A stretch of DNA of 64,000 nt from Stratiformator vulcanicus (lineage in GTDB: Bacteria; Planctomycetota; Planctomycetia; Planctomycetales; Planctomycetaceae): the NCBI RefSeq assembly GCF_007744515.1, contig NZ_CP036268.1, positions 2,643,712 to 2,707,711 on the forward strand, written 5' to 3'. Position 1 is the first letter of the stretch; each line of letters opens with the position of its first letter. The notes beneath the pieces were generated by a model. That model was not told the DNA's origin and did not search any database. It saw only the letters and a list, made by a program, of their open reading frames with translations. Of the stretch, positions 7,997 to 16,878 are shown piece after piece. A program made the translations under genes and the position numbers.

Positions 7997-9037
7997 ATGG
8001 ACAAACTGAAAATTGGCGTCATCGGCCTCGGGATCGGAAAAACTCACATCCGGGGTTATCGCGAGCACCCTCAGGCCGAGGTGGTCGCGATCGCCGATCT
8101 GAACGCGAACCGGGTCGAAGAGGTCGGCCGCGAGTACAACATCAAGCGGCGATACACCAGCGCGGAGGAACTTCTCGGGCAGGACGATCTCGACATCGTC
8201 AGTATTTGCACGCCGAACAAATTTCACATGCAGCAGAGTGTCACCGCGCTCGGTCGCGGGATGCACGTGCTTTGCGAGAAACCGATTGGCATGAATGCCG
8301 ATGAAGCCCGGCAGATGATCGAAGCCTCCCGCTCCTGCGACCGGCGGTTGATGATCAACTTCAGCTATCGCTTCAATCCGCAGGCGATCGCGCTGAAGAA
8401 ACGCGTCGACGACGGAGCGCTCGGCGGAGTCTACTTCGCTCGCACCGTCTGGCACCGTCGCCGCGGAGTGCCCGGCTTCGGAGGTTGGTTCGGTCGCAAA
8501 TCACTCTCAGGCGGCGGCGCGCTGATCGATCTTGGCGTGCATCGGCTTGATATGGCGCTCTGGTTGATGGATTTTCCTGAACCCGAATGGGTGATCGCGA
8601 ACACGTGGGATGCCCTGACCGCACCTGTGGCCGAGCAAATCGAAAAGACATTCGACGTCGAAGACTTCGCCGCAGCGACAATCCGGTTTAACAACGGCAC
8701 AATGCTCACCGTGGAGATTTCGTGGGCGGCAAACATCGAGCATTACGAACTGATGGAGACCCGCCTGTACGGCACCCACGGCGGTCTCGTCCACCGAAAT
8801 ATCCCGGACAAGTATGAATACGAAGCCGAGCTGTTCTTCGAGCAGGACGGCGATCAATACGACCAAAAGCTGAGTTCGACCCCTGACGATGTGAAGAGCT
8901 CCATGTACTATTTCGTCGAGTCGATCATCGAGAACAAAGAAACCCCCGCCCCCGCAGAAGAAGCGCTGCAGGTCCAAAAGTTGCTCGACGCGATTTACCT
9001 GTCCGCGGAGAAGGGCGAGCCGGTCCGGGTCTCCTAG
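7997..9037 (+). CDS. Gfo/Idh/MocA-family NAD(P)-dependent oxidoreductase
   Basis: An oxidoreductase of 346 residues that probably acts on a sugar or sugar derivative. The N-terminal Rossmann fold opens KIGVIGLGIGKTHIRGY, followed by VAIADLN, the VSICTPNKFH step and the catalytic-lysine block LCEKPIGMNADEA. The second half has the family's GGALIDLGVHRLDMALWLM, with the conserved aspartate and histidine. Substrate cannot be told from sequence. The open frame runs upstream to 7946, but the ATG at 7997 directly precedes the Rossmann strand. It is followed by a D-2-hydroxyacid dehydrogenase gene in the same direction, 126 bases later. Confidence 0.88.
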   Translation: MDKLKIGVIGLGIGKTHIRGYREHPQAEVVAIADLNANRVEEVGREYNIKRRYTSAEELLGQDDLDIVSICTPNKFHMQQSVTALGRGMHVLCEKPIGMNADEARQMIEASRSCDRRLMINFSYRFNPQAIALKKRVDDGALGGVYFARTVWHRRRGVPGFGGWFGRKSLSGGGALIDLGVHRLDMALWLMDFPEPEWVIANTWDALTAPVAEQIEKTFDVEDFAAATIRFNNGTMLTVEISWAANIEHYELMETRLYGTHGGLVHRNIPDKYEYEAELFFEQDGDQYDQKLSSTPDDVKSSMYYFVESIIENKETPAPAEEALQVQKLLDAIYLSAEKGEPVRVS

Positions 9038-9124
9038 ATGGCGAGCAGCGGGCATCAGTCTGCTGTTTTCCCCCCTGCCTCAATCAGCAATCCACCACGA
9101 GAGAGTCAACACCTTCCGCTCGCC

Positions 9125-9160
9125 CAAGACTCTCACCACTCACCACTAATCTCTCACCTA
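9125..9160. repeat. Low-complexity CTCACCACT-type spacer
   Basis: A pyrimidine-rich stretch of reshuffled short words (CTCACC, ACTCACC, TCTCACC) immediately before the 2-hydroxyacid dehydrogenase start. Similar wording (TCAGAAG, ACTTCTCACTTCTGACTCC) fills the spacer before tadA at about 56255-56445. Confidence 0.6.
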
Positions 9161-9163
9161 GAA

Positions 9164-10153
9164 ATGAAACTCACCGTCTTTTCCGCAAAAAGTTACGACC
9201 GAACTGCGCTCGATGCCGCGAACGAAGACCGCGGTCATGAAATTTCCTACCTCGAAGCTCGGCTCGACGCTGACACGGCAGGGCTGGCCGAAGGCTCCGA
9301 CGCGATTTGCATTTTCGTGAATGATGAGGCCAAGGACGGGATCGTTGATCGGCTCGCTGATGTCGGGGTGAAAGGCATCGCACTGCGATGCGCCGGGTTC
9401 AACAACGTGGAACTGGAGCCCGCCCAAAGACGCGGCATTCGAGTCGTGAGAGTGCCCGCCTATTCGCCGCATGCGGTGGCCGAACACACGCTCGGGCTGA
9501 TTCTTGCCCTCAATCGAAAATTGCATCGGGCCTACAGTCGGGTGCGCGAACACAATTTCGAACTGCGCGGCCTGTTGGGATTCGACCTTCACGGCAAGAC
9601 GGTCGGCGTGATCGGGACAGGGAGGATCGGGATCGAGGTCTGCCGCATCCTGAAAGGGTTCGGATGCACGGTCCTCGCATATGACCTCTTTCCGAACGAT
9701 GAAGTGAAGCAACTCGGCTGCGAATACGTCGAACTCGATCGGCTCTTTCGGGAGAGCCGGATCATCACGCTGCACTGCCCTTTGACGCCCGAAACGCACC
9801 ATCTGATCAACGCCGATGCGATCGAGAAGATGCGCGACGACGTGATGATCGTGAATGCCAGCCGCGGCGCCGTTATTGAGACGCCAGCGGCGATCGAAGG
9901 CTTGAAGTCACGGAAAATCGGGCACCTCGCCCTCGATGTCTATGAGGAAGAGGAGGTCTTCTTTGAGGACGTCTCCAACGAAGTCCTGCAAGATGACATG
10001 CTCGCCCGGCTTCTGACGTTCCCCAACGTACTCGTCACGGGGCACCAGGCGTTCTTCACCGCGGAAGCGCTCGGCAACATCGCCGAGACGACGCTTGCGA
10101 ACATTGACGACCTCGCCGCCGACCGCGATTGCCCGAACGAAGTGAAAGCGTGA
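9164..10153 (+). CDS. D-2-hydroxyacid dehydrogenase, D-lactate dehydrogenase-like
   Basis: A 329-residue D-isomer-specific 2-hydroxyacid dehydrogenase, the same length as E. coli LdhA. It has the substrate-domain block RCAGFNNVEL, the NAD-binding TVGVIGTGRIGIEVCRILKGFG, LHCPLTPETHHLIN, NASRGAVI with the catalytic arginine, and the catalytic histidine in VTGHQAFFT. It likely reduces pyruvate to D-lactate or acts on a similar oxoacid in the cytoplasm. The open frame extends 42 codons upstream through low-complexity spacer; the ATG at 9164 fits family length and the first beta-strand (MKLTVFSAKSYD). A degenerate terminator hairpin follows the stop. Confidence 0.9.
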   Translation: MKLTVFSAKSYDRTALDAANEDRGHEISYLEARLDADTAGLAEGSDAICIFVNDEAKDGIVDRLADVGVKGIALRCAGFNNVELEPAQRRGIRVVRVPAYSPHAVAEHTLGLILALNRKLHRAYSRVREHNFELRGLLGFDLHGKTVGVIGTGRIGIEVCRILKGFGCTVLAYDLFPNDEVKQLGCEYVELDRLFRESRIITLHCPLTPETHHLINADAIEKMRDDVMIVNASRGAVIETPAAIEGLKSRKIGHLALDVYEEEEVFFEDVSNEVLQDDMLARLLTFPNVLVTGHQAFFTAEALGNIAETTLANIDDLAADRDCPNEVKA

Positions 10154-10155
10154 TC

Positions 10156-10190
10156 AAGAAGCCCACGCATCGCACTGCGTGGTCTTCTTT
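10156..10190. terminator. Terminator-like hairpin after the hydroxyacid dehydrogenase gene
   Basis: AAGAAG-CCCACGCA pairs with TGCGTGG-TCTTCTT around a short loop, with one mismatch per arm and a T-rich end. It is a diverged relative of the perfect hairpins at 7349 and 41563. Confidence 0.75.
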
Positions 10191-10291
10191 AGGGAGAAGC
10201 GCTCCCTGTCGGTCGCGGCGAAACGGGAGAGGCGTGTTACAATGGGACTTCATCGGTTGCTGCTCATTGCTCCTCGCTCATTGATCGCACC

Positions 10292-11122
10292 ATGCTCCCA
10301 CGTGAAGAATACGTCGAACAGCAACACTTCTTCCGGGAATTCCGGCGGCGGCTCAAGCAGAACGTTCCCACGCAGGAAATACTTGATCAATTGAAGGAGG
10401 AGGCACTCGCCACCACAAACCTGCCGATGGCGATCGACTTCCTGCGGACCGAAGTCATTCACAGCGGTCGGCTCTCGGATGCGGCGGCGCGGATACCGCA
10501 CTACTTCACACCGTTTCAGACGTTCCTGTTGGCCTCGTCGGAGGAAGACCGCACCAAATTCGATCAGCGTGTCGCGCTGGCGATGATGGAACGACTCGCC
10601 AAATACATGGCGAAGAAGCCGAAGACCGCCGGCGTCTTCATCTATCAGTTCGAGTGCGTCGCGCGGAATCGCCTCGGCTACGACCACGCGCTTCGCGCGA
10701 TCGAAGCCGACCCGATTTTTGATGAGAACTGGAAGACGTTCATCGCCACGGTCCGCCGAAACGTCGGGACGGTCGAATTCAGCGACATGATTTACGCCCG
10801 CTCACAGCGGTTTCTCGATGACCGTGCCCGCCGCAGCGGGGAAGAGCCGGCGAAGCAAGAGCCACTGTTTGATCGCGATGAAGGCCGGATTGCGTACGCG
10901 AACCGGGGCAAAGATCCGCTCTACATGTTCGCGGCGCTACAGCGTCAACTCGGTTACCCACGCGTCCCCCGGCCCACAATCAAACCGTCAACGCCGGTCT
11001 TTCATCCCGCCCTTGAAGAACGCTTGCAGCGGATCGAAAAGCGGATGAAGCTGATCGAAGCCGAACAGCGGGAGGAACTCGATCTGAGCAAGTTCTACAA
11101 GCCGCCGCCGGAGGGCGGCTGA
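10292..11122 (+). CDS. Conserved hypothetical protein
   Basis: A soluble, charged protein of 276 residues that I do not recognise. It is mostly alpha-helical by composition. It starts MLPREEYVEQQHFFREFRRRL and has a predicted amphipathic helix at the end (ALEERLQRIEKRMKLIEAEQREEL) that could form a short coiled coil before a proline-rich tail. There is no signal peptide, membrane segment, metal motif or nucleotide-binding motif. The well-organised codon use and the lack of a competing frame support a real gene. It lies upstream of sufE in the same direction, 225 bases away. No function is inferred. Confidence 0.6.
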   Translation: MLPREEYVEQQHFFREFRRRLKQNVPTQEILDQLKEEALATTNLPMAIDFLRTEVIHSGRLSDAAARIPHYFTPFQTFLLASSEEDRTKFDQRVALAMMERLAKYMAKKPKTAGVFIYQFECVARNRLGYDHALRAIEADPIFDENWKTFIATVRRNVGTVEFSDMIYARSQRFLDDRARRSGEEPAKQEPLFDRDEGRIAYANRGKDPLYMFAALQRQLGYPRVPRPTIKPSTPVFHPALEERLQRIEKRMKLIEAEQREELDLSKFYKPPPEGG

Positions 11123-11347
11123 GGAGCGGAGAGCACGGAGCGAGTAGAGTTCTTGTGAATCGCCTGATCGCCCACACGCGTAGTTTCTGCTCCCACATAC
11201 GAAGTGCGTGCTCCTCGCTCCCTGCTTCTTCCGCAAGCACGCTTGGCACTCCGCCCGGCCGCCCCTACAATCTTTTCCACAGTCACACTTGCGAAAAATC
11301 ATTCCGTCGGCTTCCGCTCGCCGACGTTCGAATGGAAGGACGAATCC

Positions 11348-11830
11348 TTGAAGGCGGCGACCGAATTGACCCTCGACGAACTGTATGACGAGTTCGACTT
11401 TCTCCACGATTGGGAGGAGCGCTGCGAACTGCTGATCGACTTGGGTATGGAGTTGGAACAACTGTCGCCCGAGGAGAAGAACGAAGAAAATCGCGTTCAC
11501 GGTTGTCAGTCGATGGTTTGGATGACCACCGAACTTGACGAACAGGGTCGGATGCACGTGCGGGCCAACAGCGATGCCATGCTTGTGAGCGGCCTGATCG
11601 TCGTGCTGCTCGCGTTGTTCGACGGAAAGACCCCGAACGAGGTCCTCGACACTGAAGTGAAGCCGGTCTTCGACAAACTCGGCCTTGACGTCCACCTGAG
11701 TACCGCCCGCAAGAACGGCCTCGCCGGCATGGTCCAACGGGTCAAGCGAGATGCCGTGAGTTATCACAATCAAATGGAAGGCGACGGCACCACAGTCACC
11801 GAGATACGCCGACGTGAAGAGCGTCTCTAG
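11348..11830 (+). CDS. sufE: SufE, cysteine desulfurase sulfur acceptor
   Basis: SufE takes the persulfide from SufS and passes sulfur to the Fe-S scaffold. The block LTLDELYDEFDFLHDWEERCELLIDLG is the family N-terminus and the acceptor cysteine is C54 in HGCQSMVW. I chose a TTG start at 11348 because GGAAGGA lies 7 bases before it and the resulting 160 residues fit the family. The longer frame opening at 11204 runs through non-conserved, basic sequence and lacks a ribosome-binding site. sufS follows 530 bases downstream, after a repeat-filled gap and a small membrane-protein gene. SufBCD is not in the window. Confidence 0.88.
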   Translation: MKAATELTLDELYDEFDFLHDWEERCELLIDLGMELEQLSPEEKNEENRVHGCQSMVWMTTELDEQGRMHVRANSDAMLVSGLIVVLLALFDGKTPNEVLDTEVKPVFDKLGLDVHLSTARKNGLAGMVQRVKRDAVSYHNQMEGDGTTVTEIRRREERL

Positions 11831-11903
11831 CAAGTAGGGCGGGCTGCGCCCGCCGGAACCAGAAGGAGTCAGGAGAAGAGCCGGGAATATTTGATCGGGT
11901 GGC

Positions 11904-11920
11904 CCAGCCCACCGGGCTGG
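11904..11920. repeat. Palindrome CCAGCCC-ACC-GGGCTGG
   Basis: A perfect 7-bp inverted repeat with a 3-base loop within the phrase for 'gggtggcccagcccaccggg', a word that planctomycete spacers tend to repeat. It has no T-run. Confidence 0.7.
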
Positions 11921-12055
11921 GTGCCGCAGGCACAAGAGGCGAACAAGTCACGAGCGACCCGTCACAAATCGAGCGGAGCAATCAAACGGTTCTGAAGTTC
12001 GATGATCGACGATATCCATCACCCAGCAGATTCATCGCCTCGTGTCGCTTCGCGA

Positions 12056-12075
12056 CCCGGCCCGATTGGGCCGGG
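12056..12075. repeat. Palindrome CCCGGCCC-GATT-GGGCCGGG
   Basis: A perfect 8-bp inverted repeat with a 4-base loop, 67 bases before the small membrane-protein gene. It is followed by GCCACCCG, the inverse of the GGGTGGC found before the palindrome at 11904, so the two elements face each other. Confidence 0.75.
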
Positions 12076-12142
12076 CCACCCGTCAGGGGTTGTTAGAAAG
12101 TAGATATCGGCTCAATTCTGTTCGGACGAGTGGATCGACCCG

Positions 12143-12352
12143 ATGTCGCCCCGCACTGCCTTGAGACTTTCACTGGTGTGGTCGCCTTACCTGTTCTTCA
12201 TCGCACTCCCGATCATCGAGGTTGCTTCTGAGCCATCAGTCGTTGAAGACTACCCGCCCTTCATCTTGGCACTCATCTATTTCTTTTGGGCCTACGTCGG
12301 ATTTGTCATCACCGTAGTCGCCTACCACCTGACTCGGCCACGCCAGCATTAA
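12143..12352 (+). CDS. Small two-helix membrane protein
   Basis: A 69-residue protein with two hydrophobic segments (about residues 10-27 and 40-62) separated by a short acidic, proline-containing loop, ending in a basic tail TRPRQH. I do not recognise it. It sits 10 bases before sufS in the same direction, which suggests co-transcription, but nothing shows a role in Fe-S assembly. There is no strong Shine-Dalgarno sequence. Confidence 0.45.
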   Translation: MSPRTALRLSLVWSPYLFFIALPIIEVASEPSVVEDYPPFILALIYFFWAYVGFVITVVAYHLTRPRQH

Positions 12353-12362
12353 ACGGATACGA

Positions 12363-13610
12363 ATGATCCCGACAGTTGATTCTCCGACCGCCACCGACGT
12401 TCGATCAGACTTTCCGATCTTTGAGGAACCACTCGAAGGTGGGAAGCCGCTGATTTACCTCGACAACGGGGCGACGGCTCAGAAACCGCGGGTCGTGATC
12501 GAGGCGATGACGGAGTGCCTGTCGCGGTATTACGCGAACGTGCATCGCAGCAAGAGTCGCCTGGCGATGCGGGTGACCGAGGCCGTCGAAGCTGCCCGCG
12601 AGAAGGTCCGCGGGTTCATTAACGCCGATGATGCCTCGGAGATCATTTTCACGTCCGGCACAACGATGTCGATCAACGCCGTCGCTCAGGCTTGGGGGCC
12701 GGCAAATATCGAGGAAGGGGACGTCATCGTCCTGACCGAGATGGAGCACCACGCCAACCTCGTCCCGTGGCAGATGCTCGCCCGTGAAGTCGGTGCCGAA
12801 CTCAAATTCCTCCCGCTGACCGACGACTGGCAGATCGACCTCGATCGGATACCGGAGGTCGTCACCGAGCGGACGAAGCTGATCGCTGTGACCGGCTTAT
12901 CCAACGTCTTGGGGACGGTCAATCCGGTCGCCGACTTGGCGAAGGCGGCCCATGCGATGGACGCGAAGATTCTCGTTGACGGTGCGCAATGGGCGCCGCA
13001 CGAGCCGGTCGACGTGCGGGAACTCGATCTCGACTTCTATATCTTCAGCGGCCACAAACTCTATGGACCGTCGGGCATCGGTGTGCTGTATGCGAAGCGC
13101 GAGATTCTCGATGAGATGCCGCCGTTTCTCGGCGGCGGAAACATGATCGACCGCGTCTACCTCGATCACTTCACCGAAGCCGAGCCGCCGGCGAAGTTCG
13201 AAGCCGGTACGCCACCGATTGCTGAAATCATCGGCTTGGGCGCGGCCGTCGATTACATCCGAAACCTCGGTTGGGAGTTTATCACTGCCCACGAAGCCCG
13301 GCTTTCACAGGTCGCCCACGCTAAGCTCAGCGCCGTCCCCGGCATCACGATCTACGGACCCGCTCCCGAACACAAAGCCGCCATCTGCAGCTTCACAATC
13401 GAAGGCGCCGCCGCGGAGGACATCAACTTCCTCGTCGATCGCAAAGGCATCGCCGTCCGCCATGGCCATCACTGCACGATGCCCCTGCACGACAAACTGG
13501 GTGTCTCCGCGACAACGCGAGCCAGCTTCGGAATTTACAACACCGAGGAAGAAGTCGACGCTCTCGTCGAAGCCCTGCTCGCTGCAAGAAAACGATTGAA
13601 ATTGGACTAA
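12363..13610 (+). CDS. sufS: Cysteine desulfurase SufS
   Basis: This PLP enzyme releases sulfur from cysteine to form a persulfide for Fe-S cluster assembly, working with SufE, which is encoded just upstream. The PLP lysine is K232 in FSGHKLYGPSG. The DGAQ and MEHHANLVPW blocks are typical of group II desulfurases. The catalytic cysteine is C371 in VRHGHHCTMPLH, and the C-terminal ASFGIYNTEEEVD completes the signature. The length of 415 residues fits. The gene starts 10 bases after the small membrane-protein gene. Confidence 0.95.
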   Translation: MIPTVDSPTATDVRSDFPIFEEPLEGGKPLIYLDNGATAQKPRVVIEAMTECLSRYYANVHRSKSRLAMRVTEAVEAAREKVRGFINADDASEIIFTSGTTMSINAVAQAWGPANIEEGDVIVLTEMEHHANLVPWQMLAREVGAELKFLPLTDDWQIDLDRIPEVVTERTKLIAVTGLSNVLGTVNPVADLAKAAHAMDAKILVDGAQWAPHEPVDVRELDLDFYIFSGHKLYGPSGIGVLYAKREILDEMPPFLGGGNMIDRVYLDHFTEAEPPAKFEAGTPPIAEIIGLGAAVDYIRNLGWEFITAHEARLSQVAHAKLSAVPGITIYGPAPEHKAAICSFTIEGAAAEDINFLVDRKGIAVRHGHHCTMPLHDKLGVSATTRASFGIYNTEEEVDALVEALLAARKRLKLD

Positions 13611-13709
13611 ATACAAGCCCGACGCGCCAGCGAGGGACGTTATCTTGTGGCACCCTTTTGAGTGAAGACCCTCGCTCGCGCGTCGGGCTTGTCGATCAGA
13701 GCATTGCAA

Positions 13710-14996
13710 ATGACCTCCGCCGAAATGTCCGCTTCCGTCCAACTCGCCGATCGCGCTCTTTGGGCAAAGGGCGGGGCGATCAGCTATTTGATGCAGCAGG
13801 GGATCGAAAACCCGCAGTGCCTGTCGCTGGCCGCGGGATTTGTTGACGCCTCGACGTTGCCGGTCGACCTCGTCCGCAACGCGACCGATCGGCTCCTCGC
13901 TGAAAACATTCGCGGTCGAGCCTTTTTGCAATACGGCACGACGGGCGGAGCCGAGCGGGCCCGACGCGCGGTGTTGGAACATTTCGCCACGCAGGAAGGC
14001 AAGGCTGTTGCCGATCTCGGTGTCGACCTTTCACGTGTTATTCTGACAAACGGGTCCCAGCAGTTTCTCTCCCTGGTGGCGCAGGTGTTGCTGAATCCGG
14101 GCGACATTTGCCTCGTCGCTGCTCCGACCTATTTCGTGTTTCTCGGCACCATCGCCGGTGTCGGTGCGAAAGCGATCACGGTCGAAACCGATACCAACGG
14201 AATGCGGCCCGATGCGCTCGATGCGAAGCTCGACGAACTCGATGCCGTGGGGCTCGGTGATCGCGTCAAGCTGATCTATTTGGTCAGCAACTTCGAGAAT
14301 CCCAGCGGCTACGTTCTTGCCGCCGAACGTCGGGAACGAATTGTCGAGATTGCGAAGCGCCGCTCGACTTCACATCGCATTCATGTGCTAGAAGATTCCG
14401 CCTATCGCGAGCTGCGCTACGAGGGCGATGACCCTCCGAGCGTGTGGGGCTGCGATCCCGATGGCGAGCATGTGATCTACACGCAGACCTTTTCCAAGAG
14501 CTTCTCCCCCGGGCTTCGCGTCGGCTTTGGCATCGCGCCGACAGAGCTCGTCGCGCCGATCGCGAGTCGCAAGGGCAATGAGGATTTTGGCTCGGCACAT
14601 CTCAATCAGCACATCATAGCCTCAGTCCTCGCCGATGGCTCTTACTATGAGCATGTCAATGAGGTCTGCGAGTCCTATCGCCGCAAGCGCGATGCAATGG
14701 TCGCCGCCGCCCGGGAGTACTTCTCCGATATCGATGGTGTGAGCTGGGTGGAACCGCGGGGCGGGCTTTACGTTTGGATGACGCTGCCGGAGCACTTCGA
14801 TACGTCTTTCGACAGCCGGCTGTTCGAGATCGCCACCCAGAAAGAACTGGTCATGTACGTCCCCGGCGAGCTCTGCTACGGCGGCGAACCGGCGGAGCGG
14901 CCTCGCAATCACATGCGGCTCAGCTACGGCGTGCTGTCTCCCGACGAAATCACCGAAGGCATCCGTCGTCTTGCCAATGCGATTCGATCACTTTGA
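13710..14996 (+). CDS. PLP-dependent class I/II aminotransferase
   Basis: A fold-type I aminotransferase of about 428 residues, similar to the 2-aminoadipate/MocR-domain branch but without a DNA-binding domain. Signatures are LQYGTTGGAERAR, LTNGSQQFLSL, the pyridoxal asparagine in NFENPSGYVL, EDSAYRELRY, and the PLP lysine K263 in TFSKSFSPGLRVGF. The substrate is not known; relatives act on aromatic or branched amino acids. The start is uncertain: ATG at 13710 is my choice, 13725 is possible, and a GTG at 13662 would add 16 residues of unlikely sequence. It follows sufS by 99 bases. Confidence 0.85.
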   Translation: MTSAEMSASVQLADRALWAKGGAISYLMQQGIENPQCLSLAAGFVDASTLPVDLVRNATDRLLAENIRGRAFLQYGTTGGAERARRAVLEHFATQEGKAVADLGVDLSRVILTNGSQQFLSLVAQVLLNPGDICLVAAPTYFVFLGTIAGVGAKAITVETDTNGMRPDALDAKLDELDAVGLGDRVKLIYLVSNFENPSGYVLAAERRERIVEIAKRRSTSHRIHVLEDSAYRELRYEGDDPPSVWGCDPDGEHVIYTQTFSKSFSPGLRVGFGIAPTELVAPIASRKGNEDFGSAHLNQHIIASVLADGSYYEHVNEVCESYRRKRDAMVAAAREYFSDIDGVSWVEPRGGLYVWMTLPEHFDTSFDSRLFEIATQKELVMYVPGELCYGGEPAERPRNHMRLSYGVLSPDEITEGIRRLANAIRSL

Positions 14997-15104
14997 CGCG
15001 AGGGACCGATTCGCTCGCGGCTTTGCGCAGGCCGATTGATTGTGTCGCTGTTGCGGTTTAGCATCGACCCGTTGGGCCTTTCTTCTGAAATCGAGATTCT
15101 TTCG

Positions 15105-16820
15105 ATGCGTATTACGTCGCCGGGCATTCGCTCGATCGGTGGTTTCATCGTAGCGTTTGCGGTCTTCTCCGTATGCGTGTCCTGTGCGGTGCCTGCGGAC
15201 AGGACGCCGGAAATTGACGCCGCGATCCGCCGCGGTCAGGACGCCCTGAAACGTGAGCTGAGTGACGGCGGGGGCAGGGCGGGCGACCGTTCCTTAGCCG
15301 CACTCGCTCTGGTCAAGACGTCGGTCCCAGCCACTGATCCTGCCGTCGCTGCGGTGCTGCAAAACGTTCTGAGTCGTTGCAGAACCGACTATCAGCCCAG
15401 CAACCAGTACTATGCTGCCGGGCTGGAGATGATGCTTCTTGAATCCATCGATCCGAAGCGTTACCGCAATGAGATGAACTCCATTCTTTCGTACCTGCTC
15501 GCAGGCCAGCGGGCTCATGGGGCGTGGTATTATCCGAATCAGACGGGTGGGGGAGACACGAGCATTACGCAGTATGCCGCGCTGGGTTTATGGTCGGCCG
15601 GACGGTCCGGGCTGACTGTCCCATCAACTGCTTGGAGCGATCTCGCTCGCTGGCATGTTGCGACACAATTTCGTGATGGAGGTTTCGCCTATCACCCGCC
15701 GCAGGGACCGTCCAAAGACACGATGTGTCTTGCCGGTGCCGGGACGTTAGCGTTGGCCCTTCGGCAGCTTTATCCGAGTGGAGGCCGCGTCAAAACTCCG
15801 AAAGATCCGATGCCGGCCCCCAAACTCTTTGGCGTTTTGGAAGCTGTCGATTTGGACGAAAATAATAGCGTTCCGACGGGTGGTGGTGTCACCGGGCAGG
15901 CGACGATCTCTAAGACCGATCTTGAAAGATCAAGATCGGCTGCACTTGCCTGGATCGATCGCAACTACACGACGGAATCAACGACGGAGTGGAAGCTCTA
16001 TTACCTCTATACCGTCGAACGGACCGCCGCGTTTGCCGACCGCGATCAGTTTGGAGACGTCGACTGGTATCGCGATGGGGCGGCGCATCTGTTGGCATCA
16101 CAGAAGCCCGATGGCACGTTCATCGGTGGCCATCGGTATGAAAATGAAATTGTTGGCACATCGTTCGCCATTTTGTTTCTGTCGAAGGCCACGGCGAAAG
16201 CGGTCGGACGTCGAGACGTTCCGACGATCGGTGGGGGCCTGTTGGCCGGCGGGCGAGGGCTTCCCACCGACCTCAACGAAGTGCGCGTCGACGGGAGCAA
16301 AATTGAAACGCGAAAGTCGACAGGTCCGCTCGACGACCTTTTGTCACAACTGGAGCGGATTGATACGGGGGATGCCGCCGCCGTCCAACAGGCGATTGTC
16401 GAAAAAGTGAGGCTCGCCGAGCCGGAGAAACTGATCGGCGAAATGGACCGTCTCGTTCGATTGGCCAACGATCCGCGGGATGAAGTGCGGCTGACCGCCT
16501 TCTGGGCCCTTGCTCGGAGCGGCAAAATTCGGATCGCCCCCCTGCTGATTCGCGGCTTATCTGACGATAACGCCGACGTCGCGATTGAAGCTCACAATGG
16601 ACTATGCGTGCTCAGCCGACGACCGGACGGCTTCGGTTTGCCAGCCGGCCCATTCGCCGGCCTCGACGAAGGGGCCGGTGATCGCCTTCGCGCCGAAGCA
16701 CTCAGGCAATGGCAGTCGAAATCGATCAAGGCGTGGCAGGACTGGTATCGGCGTATTCAGCCCTATGATCAAAGAGACGGCCTGTTCGAAGTCGACGACC
16801 CGACGTTTTTGACCCGCTGA
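15105..16820 (+). CDS. Exported prenyltransferase/squalene-cyclase-fold repeat protein with HEAT-like C-terminus
   Basis: A 571-residue exported protein that opens the eight-gene ExbB/ExbD cluster. Residues 1-30 form a signal peptide (VAFAVFSVCVSCAVPA). Repeats of the alpha/alpha-toroid type follow: AHGAWYYPNQTGGGDTSITQ, DGGFAYHPPQGPSKDTM and DGTFIGGHRYENEIVGTSF. These match the prenyltransferase/squalene oxidase repeat family, but the DxDD motif of a cyclase is absent, so a structural or binding role is more likely. A C-terminal stretch (about residues 430-520, with DEVRLTAFWALARSGK) looks like HEAT repeats. The frame is open upstream to 15036, but the ATG at 15105 begins the signal peptide. 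Confidence 0.72.
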   Translation: MRITSPGIRSIGGFIVAFAVFSVCVSCAVPADRTPEIDAAIRRGQDALKRELSDGGGRAGDRSLAALALVKTSVPATDPAVAAVLQNVLSRCRTDYQPSNQYYAAGLEMMLLESIDPKRYRNEMNSILSYLLAGQRAHGAWYYPNQTGGGDTSITQYAALGLWSAGRSGLTVPSTAWSDLARWHVATQFRDGGFAYHPPQGPSKDTMCLAGAGTLALALRQLYPSGGRVKTPKDPMPAPKLFGVLEAVDLDENNSVPTGGGVTGQATISKTDLERSRSAALAWIDRNYTTESTTEWKLYYLYTVERTAAFADRDQFGDVDWYRDGAAHLLASQKPDGTFIGGHRYENEIVGTSFAILFLSKATAKAVGRRDVPTIGGGLLAGGRGLPTDLNEVRVDGSKIETRKSTGPLDDLLSQLERIDTGDAAAVQQAIVEKVRLAEPEKLIGEMDRLVRLANDPRDEVRLTAFWALARSGKIRIAPLLIRGLSDDNADVAIEAHNGLCVLSRRPDGFGLPAGPFAGLDEGAGDRLRAEALRQWQSKSIKAWQDWYRRIQPYDQRDGLFEVDDPTFLTR

Positions 16821-16878
16821 ATCCGGATCGTTGAGAACACTTCCAACCTCTTCAATTTCGATTGAGCAAGGCATTCCA

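Larger units (their letters stand above)
11831..12142. other. Repeat-filled spacer between sufE and the small membrane protein gene
   Basis: There is no convincing gene. Three separate GC palindromes occur: 11837-11854 (GGCGGGC-TGC-GCCCGCC type), 11904-11920 and 12056-12075. Their arms are 7-8 bp and perfect or nearly so, but none has a T-run. They look like insertion-prone spacer repeats rather than terminators. Confidence 0.6.

Noticed and set aside
7706-8455. 249-residue minus-strand frame
   Set aside because: Most of it is antisense to the well-supported Gfo/Idh gene, with no recognisable domain; it looks like a codon-bias shadow.
9038-9163. 42-codon N-terminal extension of the hydroxyacid dehydrogenase
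   Set aside because: It passes through low-complexity spacer rich in Ser/His/Pro and starts at a codon with no ribosome-binding site; the ATG at 9164 gives the usual length of 329.
11204-11347. 48-codon N-terminal extension of SufE
   Set aside because: The sequence is basic and unlike SufE; a TTG at 11348 has a good Shine-Dalgarno and fits the family.
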